Notes: generated by a model not told the origin, from the letters alone. A stretch of 16,122 bases of DNA from Bacillota bacterium (GCA_023391105.1 JAEWBO010000016.1:1-16122); one strand, 5' to 3'. Shown: positions 7,158-14,699, counted from the stretch's first letter. Program-made: numbers and translations.

Positions 7158-7187
7158 ATTATAGCTTTTCGGGCACGCTTTTTACAA
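7158..7187 (-). promoter_or_regulatory. promoter of the Rrf2-serine acetyltransferase operon
   Basis: On the minus strand TTGTAA (7187-7182) and a perfect TATAAT (7163-7158) are separated by 18 nt. Transcription would start near 7151, about 20 nt before the regulator ATG. A TGGCA-ATC-TGCCA palindrome at 7205-7217 lies just upstream and could be an operator. Confidence 0.55.
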
Positions 7188-7347
7188 GCCCCGGGCTGAC
7201 GATATGGCAATCTGCCAAAATACCGGCTTTCACAGCATAAAACTCTTCGCTAAAATTAGTTATATCGCGATTTACGCAGTTTTTTTGCTTGCGTCTATCA
7301 GCCTTTTTTGCGAACAAAAAACCTTATTTATTGTTTGTTTGCTCCTA

Positions 7348-7376
7348 TTGACAAACGAGTCTTTCCAATGTATATT
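7348..7376 (+). promoter_or_regulatory. strong promoter of the nifS-nifU-rrf2-metA operon
   Basis: A perfect TTGACA (7348-7353) and TATATT (7371-7376) are separated by exactly 17 nt, the best vegetative promoter in the window. Transcription would start near 7383, giving a leader of about 100 nt before nifS. The whole divergent gap (7133-7483, 351 nt) holds this promoter, its leftward counterpart and the repeats noted nearby. I see no T-box or SAM riboswitch in it. Confidence 0.8.
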
Positions 7377-7387
7377 CATATTAGCAC

Positions 7388-7425
7388 TAAAACATTACAA
7401 AAACAATAGGAATTTTAATGTTTAA
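7388..7425. promoter_or_regulatory. inverted repeat, candidate Rrf2 operator
   Basis: TAAAACATTA (7388-7397) and TAATGTTTAA (7416-7425) are inverted copies matching at 9 of 10 positions, 18 nt apart, starting about five bases after the predicted nifS transcription start. A regulator bound here would block transcription, or the repeat could form an RNA stem in the leader. One of the two Rrf2 proteins is the natural candidate ligand, but the site does not clearly match a consensus I know. Confidence 0.4.
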
Positions 7426-7483
7426 GCACGGCTCTAAAAAACAATCAGGCTTTTGGGGCGATTTTAAGGAGGTGTATGGTATA

Positions 7484-8656
7484 ATGAATAGACGAATTTA
7501 TCTGGATCATGCCGCGACCACTTATTTACGCGAGGAAGCGCTTGCTGCCATGATGCCTTATCTTGGCGGTATATACGGCAATCCATCCAGCATACATACA
7601 TTTGGTTTTGAAGCAAGGCGTGCGTTCGAAGCGGCGCGTTCACAGATCGCCAAGCTGCTCGGCGCACAGCCGGAGGAAATTTTGTTCACGTCGGGCGGCA
7701 CCGAATCGGATAACCTCGCGTTGCGCGGCGTGGCGCAGGCGAATAAGGGCAAGGGGCGTCATATCATCACCTCGCAGATCGAGCATCCAGCCGTGATGAA
7801 AACATGCGAAGCGCTTGCAAAGGAAGGCTATGAAGTCACCTATCTGCCGGTCGATCAGGACGGAGTCGTTGATGTGGACGTGCTCAAAGACGCACTCCGC
7901 GATGACACGATACTGGTGAGTATTATGGCAGCCAATAACGAAATCGGTACGATCGAGCCGATAGAGGAGATTGGGCGTATTGTAAAGGGGAATTCCAAGG
8001 CATATTTGCACGTGGACGCGGTACAAGCCGTCGGCGTGCTGGATATGTCGGTAGATAAGCTCAAGGATGTCGATCTGATGTCTTTTTCGGCTCACAAGTT
8101 TTATGGCCCTGCGGGCATCGGCGGCTTGTATGTCCGAAAGGGGACACGCTTAAGCCCGATACTCACCGGCGGGTCGCAGGAAAAGGGCAAACGTGCGGGT
8201 ACCGAAAACGTGGCGGGCGCGGTCGGCATGGCGGAGGCGCTAAGGCTTGCGGCTCAGGAGCGCGAGGGGGAAGCCGAAAGGCTTAAGAAGCTGCAGGATT
8301 ACCTGATCGAACGCGTGCTAAGCGAGATACCTGATTCGCGGCTCAACGGACACAGGACGCAAAGGCTGCCCGGCAACGCGAATTTCAGCTTTGATTATAT
8401 TGAAGGCGAATCGCTTGTGATGCGTATGAGCGCATTGGGTATCGCGGCCTCCACAGGCTCAGCGTGCTCGTCGGCCTCGCTGGATCCGTCGCACGTGCTG
8501 CTGGCCATCGGCCTTAAGCACGAGACGGCACATGGTTCATATCGCATGACGCTTGGGAAAGCGACAACGCGACAAGATATTGATGATACGGTAGAGGCGC
8601 TGAAAGGCGTGGTCAAGGACCTGCGCGACATGTCGCCGCTCTGCCAGGAAGGATGA
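7484..8656 (+). CDS. nifS: cysteine desulfurase (NifS/IscS group I)
   Basis: NifS takes sulfur from cysteine, releasing alanine, and passes it as a persulfide to a scaffold for Fe-S assembly; it uses pyridoxal phosphate. The 390-residue product has YLDHAATT (6-13), SGGTESDN (70-77), His101 in EHPAV, AANNEIGT (149-156), HVDAVQ (176-181), the cofactor lysine in SAHK205 and the catalytic Cys328 in STGSACSSASLDPSHVL, in a mobile loop long enough for group I. ATG 7484 is chosen from the family N-terminus; AAGGAGG lies 11 bases upstream, a somewhat long spacing. It is the first gene of the rightward operon and overlaps or nearly abuts nifU, its expected partner. Confidence 0.97.
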   Translation: MNRRIYLDHAATTYLREEALAAMMPYLGGIYGNPSSIHTFGFEARRAFEAARSQIAKLLGAQPEEILFTSGGTESDNLALRGVAQANKGKGRHIITSQIEHPAVMKTCEALAKEGYEVTYLPVDQDGVVDVDVLKDALRDDTILVSIMAANNEIGTIEPIEEIGRIVKGNSKAYLHVDAVQAVGVLDMSVDKLKDVDLMSFSAHKFYGPAGIGGLYVRKGTRLSPILTGGSQEKGKRAGTENVAGAVGMAEALRLAAQEREGEAERLKKLQDYLIERVLSEIPDSRLNGHRTQRLPGNANFSFDYIEGESLVMRMSALGIAASTGSACSSASLDPSHVLLAIGLKHETAHGSYRMTLGKATTRQDIDDTVEALKGVVKDLRDMSPLCQEG

Positions 8657-8661
8657 CAGCT

Positions 8662-9036
8662 ATGTATAGTGAAAAAGTAATTGAACATTTCTCAAATCCG
8701 CACAACGTGGGCGAACTCGAGGGCGCAAATGCCATCGGCGAGGTGGGTAATGCCCGCTGCGGCGATATCATGCGGATGTACTTAAAGATCGAGGACGATG
8801 TGATCAAGGACGCGTCGTTCAAAACATTTGGGTGCTGCGCGGCAATCGCGTCGAGCAGCGTCACGACAGATTTGATAAAGGGCATGACGATCGATGAAGC
8901 GCTTAAGTTTAAGAACGCCACGGTGGTGGAAGCGCTGGAGGGTCTGCCGCCCACAAAAGTTCACTGCTCGGTGCTTGCGGAAGAGGCTATCAAGCAGGCG
9001 ATCGATAATTATAGAAAAGGACAGGAAAAGACATAA
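8662..9036 (+). CDS. nifU: Fe-S cluster scaffold protein (NifU N-terminal/IscU type)
   Basis: This protein receives sulfur from NifS and iron, builds a [2Fe-2S] cluster and hands it on. The 124-residue product is a single IscU-like domain. It starts MYSEKVIEHFSNPHNVG and has the three ligand cysteines: Cys33 in ARCGD with the regulatory aspartate, Cys58 in FKTFGC and Cys102 in VHCSVLAEEA. Cys59 takes the place of the usual glycine after Cys58, giving an unusual vicinal CC. AGGAAGG lies nine bases before the ATG at 8662; the in-frame ATG at 8653 overlaps the nifS stop (ATGA) and is the alternative start. It is translationally coupled to its neighbours on both sides. Confidence 0.95.
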   Translation: MYSEKVIEHFSNPHNVGELEGANAIGEVGNARCGDIMRMYLKIEDDVIKDASFKTFGCCAAIASSSVTTDLIKGMTIDEALKFKNATVVEALEGLPPTKVHCSVLAEEAIKQAIDNYRKGQEKT

Positions 9037-9449
9037 TGAAGCTGTCGACCAAAGGCCGTTACGGCCTTCGCGCTCTGGCTGACCTTGCGCTTTGCTCAGG
9101 CGGTGAGCCCGTGGCGCTGGTGGCCATTGCCAAACGGCAGCACTTGTCAGATGGTTACTTGGAAAGCATGTTCGGCGCGCTGAGGCGCGCCGGACTTGTA
9201 CGCAGCATAAAGGGTGCGGGCGGCGGATATGTGCTTGCGCGTCCGGCGTCCGACATCAATGTGGGTGAGGTGCTGCAAGTGCTCGAGGGCGATTTATCTA
9301 TCGTCGATGAAGACGAACGGGATCAGGTAGATAAAAGTCTGCGTGGCTGTATCAAGAACTTTGTTTGGGATGATGTGTCCCAAAAGATCAACGATGTCGT
9401 GGATGCGGTTACACTGCAGGACTTGATCAGCCAATGCAGGTCAGACTGA
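9036..9449 (+). CDS. Rrf2-family regulator, second copy
   Basis: The 137-residue product has a typical Rrf2 winged helix (MKLSTKGRYGLRALADLA; LSDGYLESMFGALRRAGLV; IKGAGGGYVLARP) and the hinge GEVLQVLEGDLSIV. In the effector region it has only Cys105 (plus Cys134 near the end), so it lacks the three-cysteine Fe-S set seen in the other Rrf2 protein of this window and is closer to CymR-type members. CymR senses cysteine status by binding the cysteine-synthesis enzyme CysK; whether this protein does so is inference. Its ATG shares one base with the nifU stop (TAATG), so it is tightly coupled, and metA follows after 22 bases. It probably autoregulates the operon. Confidence 0.93.
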   Translation: MKLSTKGRYGLRALADLALCSGGEPVALVAIAKRQHLSDGYLESMFGALRRAGLVRSIKGAGGGYVLARPASDINVGEVLQVLEGDLSIVDEDERDQVDKSLRGCIKNFVWDDVSQKINDVVDAVTLQDLISQCRSD

Positions 9450-9471
9450 TCCGCAAAGGAGAGGAAACGAT

Positions 9472-10386
9472 ATGCCTATAAAAATACCCGAGAATCTGCC
9501 TGCATATGAGGTGCTGAGCAAAGAAAACATATTCGTGATGACGGATGAGCGCGCGCAACATCAAGACATAAGGCCGCTGCGAATCGTGATACTCAACATC
9601 ATGCCGGATAAGATTCTCGCAGAAGCCCAGCTGCTTCGCCTTATCGGTAACACATCGCTTCAGGTGGATCCTGTGCTGCTCAAAACGACGACGCATAAAT
9701 CCAAAAACACCTCGCAGGAGCATCTCAATACGTTTTACAAGACGTTTGATGAGATACGCGCTCATAAGTACGACGGGCTCATTATCACGGGAGCGCCCGT
9801 GGAAAAGCTTGAGTTTGAAGATGTGAATTACTGGGAAGAGCTCTCGGCCATCATGGAATGGAGCAAGACGAACGTGTTTTCCACGCTGCATATCTGCTGG
9901 GGCGCACAGGCGGGGCTTTATTACCATTACAACATTCCCAAATACACGCTGCCCGAGAAAAAGTTCGGCGTATTCTTGCACACCGCGGATAAGGCGCAAA
10001 TAAGGATGAAGCTGCTGCGCGGTTTTGACGATGCGTTTTATGTGCCGCATTCGCGTTATACTGAGGTGAGGCGCAATGACATCGTCAAGGATAAACGTCT
10101 CAAGATACTCTCCGAATCCAGAGAATCAGGCATCTATATTGTGTCCGCGCTGGACGGAAAGCAGGTGTTTGTGATGGGGCATCCCGAATACGACAGGCTG
10201 GCTTTGGCGCGCGAATACAACCGCGACATTAAAAAAGGGCTGGATATCGCGCTGCCAAAGAACTATTTTCCCTGCGACGATCCCAAGCTGCAGCCGCCCG
10301 TCACATGGCGCAGCCATGCGCATCTGCTGTTTGCCAACTGGCTTAACTATTACGTCTATCAGGAAACGCCCTACGTATTGGAATAA
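9472..10386 (+). CDS. metA: homoserine O-acyltransferase, predicted acetyl-CoA type
   Basis: MetA activates homoserine for methionine synthesis. The 304-residue product matches the MetA family throughout: RPLRIVILNIMPDK (34-47), HICWGAQAGLYY (140-151) with nucleophile Cys142, and MGHPEYDRL (235-243) with the catalytic His237 and Glu239. Position 111, in TGAPVEKLEFEDV, is glutamate; in characterised MetA proteins glutamate here goes with acetyl-CoA and glycine (as in E. coli) with succinyl-CoA, so the product should be O-acetylhomoserine. AGGAG and GAGG motifs lie 7-10 bases before the ATG. It is the last gene of the nifS operon, followed by a terminator, which links methionine supply to cysteine and Fe-S control. 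Confidence 0.95.
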   Translation: MPIKIPENLPAYEVLSKENIFVMTDERAQHQDIRPLRIVILNIMPDKILAEAQLLRLIGNTSLQVDPVLLKTTTHKSKNTSQEHLNTFYKTFDEIRAHKYDGLIITGAPVEKLEFEDVNYWEELSAIMEWSKTNVFSTLHICWGAQAGLYYHYNIPKYTLPEKKFGVFLHTADKAQIRMKLLRGFDDAFYVPHSRYTEVRRNDIVKDKRLKILSESRESGIYIVSALDGKQVFVMGHPEYDRLALAREYNRDIKKGLDIALPKNYFPCDDPKLQPPVTWRSHAHLLFANWLNYYVYQETPYVLE

Positions 10387-10419
10387 GCATAATTCTAGAA
10401 AATTGTATTTAAGCAGCTC

Positions 10420-10452
10420 AAACGGCATAGCTTGACGGCTATGTCGTTTTGT
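10420..10452 (+). terminator. terminator of the nifS-metA operon
   Basis: AAACGGCATAGC (10420-10431) pairs with GCTATGTCGTTT (10438-10449), twelve pairs including one mismatch-tolerant G-U, around a 6-nt loop; TTGTCGTT follows. It starts 34 bases after the metA stop. Confidence 0.75.
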
Positions 10453-10504
10453 CGTTCAGGAATCGAAGTGAGTTTCGAATTCAATCCCAACTATGCGAAA
10501 ATTG

Positions 10505-10513
10505 TGGTATATT
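10505..10513 (+). promoter_or_regulatory. extended -10 promoter of the EamA transporter gene
   Basis: TGG-TATATT (10505-10513) is an extended -10 element located about 60 nt before the transporter ATG and after the preceding terminator. I see no good -35 hexamer. Confidence 0.4.
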
Positions 10514-10572
10514 AGCAGAGAGAATTTTCTAATAGACAAACAAACAGAAAAACGAAAGATTGATCAACGGCC

Positions 10573-11499
10573 ATGCACGATATGAACACACCTATTGCAG
10601 CGTTAACTCAAGCAAAGAAGAATAAACCTATTGTTTATATACTCATGATTGTATTACAATGTGTGATTTATGGTATCGGCAACCCCATTACCAAAATAGC
10701 CTACGAGAGCATCACACCCTTTTGGTGTCTTGCTTTTCGCTTTACGCTGGCCACTTTGGTGATGGCCGTAATCGCGGGAAAAAGAGCAAGAACAGAATTG
10801 CGGTCAGTTCGTATAGGTAACTGGATGCCTGGGGCTCTATGCATGGCCGGGGCTTATATCCTCAGCAATATAGCCTTAAACCTGACGACCGCTACGTCGG
10901 TAGGCTTCCTTATGTCGCTGCCAGTGATGTTCGTGCCTATCCTTGCCATCGTTGTGCTGCGTCGTTCTTATCGCTGGGTTTATCTGCCCGTTCAACTGAC
11001 GGCTGCTGCCGGACTATATTTGCTGTGCAGCAGTGGAGGCGCCTTCTCCTTCGGCTGGGGTGAGGTGTTGGCTCTGATTGTCGCCGTCTGTGTGGCAGGA
11101 GCGCTTGTATGTAGTGAGAAAAGCCTTCAAAGCCTATCGCCGCTCACCGTGTCCTTTGCCCAGATCACCATCACGACCATACTCTCGATTGCTGGTGCGC
11201 TCATCTTTGAACGTGGGGCGGATTTGTCCGCCATCCAGCCGGCGGCCTGGTGGGTAATCGTTTACCTCGCTGTTTTTTGTTCCTGTCTTTCTTATTTGCT
11301 GCAAAATACGGCGTTGGTGCATATTTCGTCTAACCGTATCTCGCTCACCCAATGCACCGAGCCTGTTTTTACCGTTGCAGCTTCCTTCTTTGTCCTCGGG
11401 GAGCGGCTTTCCGGCATTGGCTGGTGGGGCGCGGCCTTACTGATGGCCTGCATTGTCCTTGGTAATTCTATCGAAAAAAAGACAGATGGTGTATTGTAG
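10573..11499 (+). CDS. EamA/DMT-superfamily transporter
   Basis: The 308-residue product has about ten hydrophobic spans in two EamA repeats (about 20-155 and 160-300). Family features are a first-helix GIGNPITKIAYESITPFWCLAFR stretch in which the conserved acidic and aromatic residues sit, given here in part, ALNLTTATSVGFL before helix four, and CTEPVFTVAASFFVLGERL (358-376 equivalent, near 275-295) before the last spans. DMT exporters move amino acids, metabolites or drugs out of the cell; the substrate cannot be inferred. I see no good Shine-Dalgarno before ATG 10573; ATG 10582 is in frame and possible. It has its own promoter element, so it is probably not part of the metA operon. Confidence 0.88.
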   Translation: MHDMNTPIAALTQAKKNKPIVYILMIVLQCVIYGIGNPITKIAYESITPFWCLAFRFTLATLVMAVIAGKRARTELRSVRIGNWMPGALCMAGAYILSNIALNLTTATSVGFLMSLPVMFVPILAIVVLRRSYRWVYLPVQLTAAAGLYLLCSSGGAFSFGWGEVLALIVAVCVAGALVCSEKSLQSLSPLTVSFAQITITTILSIAGALIFERGADLSAIQPAAWWVIVYLAVFCSCLSYLLQNTALVHISSNRISLTQCTEPVFTVAASFFVLGERLSGIGWWGAALLMACIVLGNSIEKKTDGVL

Positions 11500-11528
11500 A
11501 TTGATTCGGTGTCATTACTTCCATATGC

Positions 11529-12332
11529 TTAAGCTTCTTCCGTCAGCTCAAAAACACATGACAGCTTGATCGGTTTACCCGCCTCATCATACGCGTCCAT
11601 CGAGAGGCGGTATAGGCCTGCTGTGCTGCCCGGATACCAGTTTTTCATGTCGATTGTCATGGGCATCACGCCGGTGTCCACAGGGTCGGATGAGCTGCAA
11701 AATTCGCTTTGGCATTCAATTTTTGTCCAGCCGTCTGCGCCTGCCCGCTCCAGCTGAGGTAAAAACGTAATTGCCATTTCACCGCCTGTCTGATTGAAAA
11801 GCTCCACGATGATTTCCTCTGTGCCCGCTGGATAGCTGCGGTTCTGCGGTGCCAGCCAATAGGTGTAAATCGTTTTGGACGGGTCACTGCCCGATGGGTC
11901 CTCGTAGGTGTAGCTGCCGCCGTTGAAGGTGACGGTGTTTTCCACAAACGAGAGAGAGGTCATGCTGCCGTCGAAGCGTTTGATTTCGTATCGGCACCAC
12001 GCGCCGGGCGCTGCCGAGCTTTGCGGCTGTGCCTGTGCTGTGAGCTTGAGCGCAGACAGCCAATTCAGCACATTTTGTATGTCATCCGATTTGGAATACG
12101 TCACCTGCGGCACCTGGGGCCAACTGTTGCCGTCATCATAATCGGGCGGACTTGCTGTATCATAATAATCGATGCAGGCCACCTGATCAGCGGTGATTCC
12201 CTCCACCGCGCTTATTGCAGAGGGTACGGCGACGGCTTGGGATGGTGAGGGAGAGGGCTGGACATTGTTCTTATTTGAGCAGCCTGTCAGCAAAAGCATA
12301 ACAGCGGCTGTTATCAGTAAGCCTTTTTTCAT
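11529..12332 (-). CDS. lipoprotein with possible Ig-like C-terminal domain
   Basis: The product has 267 residues with a signal peptide (1-17) and lipobox LTGC, Cys18 being acylated. A Pro/Ser linker (about 25-40) follows, then a first domain (about 45-160) and a C-terminal domain (about 165-267). The latter includes EEIIVELFNQTGGEMAITF and AGLYRLSMDAYDEAGKPIK, patterns I associate with bacterial Ig-like beta-sandwich domains of clostridial lipoproteins; this is a weak, recalled resemblance. AAAGGAG lies six bases before the ATG. It converges on the transporter gene with only 29 bases between stops and no clear terminator there. Function unknown. Confidence 0.8.
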   Translation of the reverse strand: MKKGLLITAAVMLLLTGCSNKNNVQPSPSPSQAVAVPSAISAVEGITADQVACIDYYDTASPPDYDDGNSWPQVPQVTYSKSDDIQNVLNWLSALKLTAQAQPQSSAAPGAWCRYEIKRFDGSMTSLSFVENTVTFNGGSYTYEDPSGSDPSKTIYTYWLAPQNRSYPAGTEEIIVELFNQTGGEMAITFLPQLERAGADGWTKIECQSEFCSSSDPVDTGVMPMTIDMKNWYPGSTAGLYRLSMDAYDEAGKPIKLSCVFELTEEA

Positions 12333-12377
12333 GTGTTACTCCTTTGTTTGTTAATATAAAGTTTCTTTTTAATCTCT

Positions 12378-12383
12378 ATTATA
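12378..12383 (-). promoter_or_regulatory. candidate -10 of the Ig-like lipoprotein gene
   Basis: On the minus strand a perfect TATAAT (12383-12378) lies about 45 nt before the ATG. The -35 position at 17 nt reads CGTACA, a poor match. The rest of the divergent gap 12333-12537 is very AT-rich and shows no convincing plus-strand promoter. Confidence 0.3.
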
Positions 12384-12537
12384 ACCAATGTCGCTGTATT
12401 TGTACGCTTTTCGCTCAGTCGTCAATTATAACCGAAAAGGTTTCAAAAAAAAGAAAAGAAATATAAGTAAAGATTTATCTATATATCAACGATATATTTA
12501 AAGTATTTAAATTTTCAACGTATGCGGGAGACAACAC

Positions 12538-14256
12538 ATGAGAGAAATCATCACGACGGAATCGACAAAATGTAAAGGATGTAACCGCTGCGTGCGTGTT
12601 TGCCCCATTCCTGAGGCCAACATTGCTTATCTCGATAATGGACAGGTTAAGGTCAAGATCAATCCGGAAAAGTGCATCTCATGTGGCGCGTGTCTAGAGG
12701 TTTGCCAGCACGAGGCGAGAAGCTATTATGATGACACGGAACGCTTCTTTGCAGATCTTGAAAGCGGTGTGTCTATAACACTGATGGTGGCGCCTTCGTT
12801 TCGTACGAATTTTGAAAACGGAGTGTCCATACTCGCGTGGCTGAGATCGTTGGGTGTGTCCACTGTGGTGGATGTTTCGCTTGGTGCTGATATATGCACT
12901 TGGGCACATGTCCGCTATATTCAAGAGAAAAGACCACGCACGCTGCTGACGCAGCCATGTCCCGCAATTGTGGAGTATGTGCAGAAGCACCGCGCGGAGC
13001 TGATCGATATGCTGTCACCAGTGCACAGCCCCATGCTCTGTTCCGCAGTTTTTCTAAGAAAATATCTCAACAAAACGGATAAAATTGCTGCGTTATCACC
13101 ATGTGTGGCAAAAAAGAACGAGTTTGACGATACGGGAGCTATCAGCTATAACGTTACCTTCAAGAGACTTAAGGAGCACATAAAAGTAAAAGGCATAGAA
13201 ATTCCCGAAGCGCCTTTCGCATTTGACCATGTCACATCGTCGCTTGGACGCATCTACGCCATGCCGGGTGGTCTTAAGGAAAATGTGGAGTACTATCTCG
13301 GCAAATCGGTACGCGTAGATAAAGCAGAGGGTCAAAGCGTCGTTTACCGCTGTATTGACAGCTTTGGAAATGAAAATGAAGAAAATCTGCCGGTGCTGTT
13401 TGATGTGCTCAACTGTCCTGAAGGTTGCAATGCGGGCACGGGCTGCACCCATGAAAATTCAGTTTTTCGCATCAACAGGGTGATGGATGAGCAGAGACAA
13501 TGCGCAATGCAGAAATATGAGAAATCGGATGATGCGCAGATGACCAAGCTGTTTTCGCAGTTTGACGCAAAGCTTAAGCTTTTTGACTTTATCCGGGAAT
13601 ACGCCAAAAAGCCTGTCGAACCGATTGATTACACACCTGAGGACGTGGCTCGGGCATTTAAAGAGCTTGGAAAAACCACAGAAGATCAAAGGTCGCATAA
13701 CTGCTACGCGTGCGGCTGCAATACCTGTCAGGAGATGGCGGTGAGAATTGCGAAAGGCATCAACGTGCCTGAGAACTGCATGGAAAAAACGCGGCAGGAT
13801 ATACTCCGTGAGCATGAGGCGTTTATTCAAGAACGAAGCAAAAGCAATGATAATTTGCATCGCATATCCGAAGAGCTTGAGGCTATCAAGGTGTTGTTTG
13901 CGGATATGCTTAAAGATGTGGCAAATGTGGGAGATGTCATCGAGCAATACAACAAGATGGCACATCTCGTAAACGACATGTCGATGCAGACACAGATACT
14001 CTCTCTGAACGCATCGGTGGAAGCGGCGCGCGCGGGAGCAGCGGGGAAGGGCTTTGCCGTGGTGGCACAGGCCATACGCGATCTTGCCATGCAGTCAAAT
14101 AAATCCGTTGAAGAGGTCACGGATACAAGTGCATATGCGAAAAAAACAATAGAGGCGATCACACTGGCCAGCGGAGACGTGGATAAGTCGTTGCTCATGG
14201 TTGCTGAATATGTTGAGAAAATCTCGCACGCGATGAGAAAAGTCCGGGAAGCGTGA
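12538..14256 (+). CDS. [FeFe]-hydrogenase-like Fe-S protein fused to MCP signalling domain
   Basis: The 572-residue soluble protein combines: two [4Fe-4S] ferredoxin motifs (Cys12/15/18/22 and 46/49/52/56); an H-cluster-type domain (about 80-310) with TQPCPAI (Cys141), SPCVAKKNE (Cys189) and LNCPEGCNAGTG (Cys293, Cys297), which supply the four cubane-ligand cysteines; a third Fe-S motif CYACGCNTC plus Cys414 (389-414), like the CGxxTC clusters of sensory hydrogenases; and a coiled-coil hairpin (about 430-572) whose tip QTQILSLNASVEAARAG and KGFAVVAQAIRDLA is that of methyl-accepting chemotaxis proteins. Proline 140 replaces the cysteine that relays protons in catalytic enzymes (TSCCP). No membrane span is present. 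This resembles sensory group C/D hydrogenases with the usual PAS output replaced by an MCP output. I infer an H2 or redox sensor feeding CheA/CheW or another partner. GGGAG lies seven bases before the ATG. Confidence 0.9.
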   Translation: MREIITTESTKCKGCNRCVRVCPIPEANIAYLDNGQVKVKINPEKCISCGACLEVCQHEARSYYDDTERFFADLESGVSITLMVAPSFRTNFENGVSILAWLRSLGVSTVVDVSLGADICTWAHVRYIQEKRPRTLLTQPCPAIVEYVQKHRAELIDMLSPVHSPMLCSAVFLRKYLNKTDKIAALSPCVAKKNEFDDTGAISYNVTFKRLKEHIKVKGIEIPEAPFAFDHVTSSLGRIYAMPGGLKENVEYYLGKSVRVDKAEGQSVVYRCIDSFGNENEENLPVLFDVLNCPEGCNAGTGCTHENSVFRINRVMDEQRQCAMQKYEKSDDAQMTKLFSQFDAKLKLFDFIREYAKKPVEPIDYTPEDVARAFKELGKTTEDQRSHNCYACGCNTCQEMAVRIAKGINVPENCMEKTRQDILREHEAFIQERSKSNDNLHRISEELEAIKVLFADMLKDVANVGDVIEQYNKMAHLVNDMSMQTQILSLNASVEAARAGAAGKGFAVVAQAIRDLAMQSNKSVEEVTDTSAYAKKTIEAITLASGDVDKSLLMVAEYVEKISHAMRKVREA

Positions 14257-14258
14257 TA

Positions 14259-14699
14259 TCAATCCAGCCAAAGCACAAAGCCTGTCTTATCGATCCTGTT
14301 AAAACCCGCTCGTTCATAGAAATGCAGCGTGCTCTCCAACTTAGAGCCTGTCATCAGCATGACCTTATAGCACCCTGCTTGCTTCGCCATGTTCTTCGCA
14401 AAATCCAATGCAGCAGACGCATATCCGTTTTTTCTTTGCGCCGTATCAGTGATCACATTTTCTATAAGCGCATAAGGGCGTTGATCATGCGTTAAATTGG
14501 GCACAATAATCAGCACGCAGGACGACACGATTCGTCCATCCGCCGTGCCGACGATCACGTGATGATTTTTATCATTCAAAATCTGATGCCATACCCCATA
14601 TATTTGTTCATCCATCTCTGGCATTGGCGTGTTCTTGAACTGTGTATACAGCGAAAGCAGCGCGGGCAGGTCGTCTTTTGCCGCTTCTCTTAACTCCAT
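14259..14699 (-). CDS. GNAT-family N-acetyltransferase
   Basis: The 146-residue product is a single GNAT domain. The acetyl-CoA pyrophosphate loop is RKNGYA (89-94, pattern RxxGxA), preceded by the strand ALIENVITD (77-85); the C-terminal SKLESTLHFYERAGF (119-133) is the typical motif B end with the conserved tyrosine and AGF turn. The acceptor substrate is unknown. AGGAGG lies eight bases before the ATG. It converges on the hydrogenase-like gene with two bases between the stop codons and no room for a separate terminator. Confidence 0.92.
   Translation of the reverse strand: MELREAAKDDLPALLSLYTQFKNTPMPEMDEQIYGVWHQILNDKNHHVIVGTADGRIVSSCVLIIVPNLTHDQRPYALIENVITDTAQRKNGYASAALDFAKNMAKQAGCYKVMLMTGSKLESTLHFYERAGFNRIDKTGFVLWLD

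Noticed and set aside
7204..7425. Possible small membrane protein in the nifS leader region
   Set aside because: The frame spans the TTGACA/TATATT promoter and the inverted repeat, has no Shine-Dalgarno, and its hydrophobicity follows from AT-rich DNA.
7133..7483. T-box or SAM riboswitch before the sulfur genes
   Set aside because: I looked for the T-box GGTGG-type antiterminator core and for a SAM-riboswitch-like leader with terminator; neither is visible and no terminator precedes nifS.
9427..10050. Open frame antisense to metA
   Set aside because: metA is strongly supported by motifs on the other strand and this frame has no recognisable protein features.
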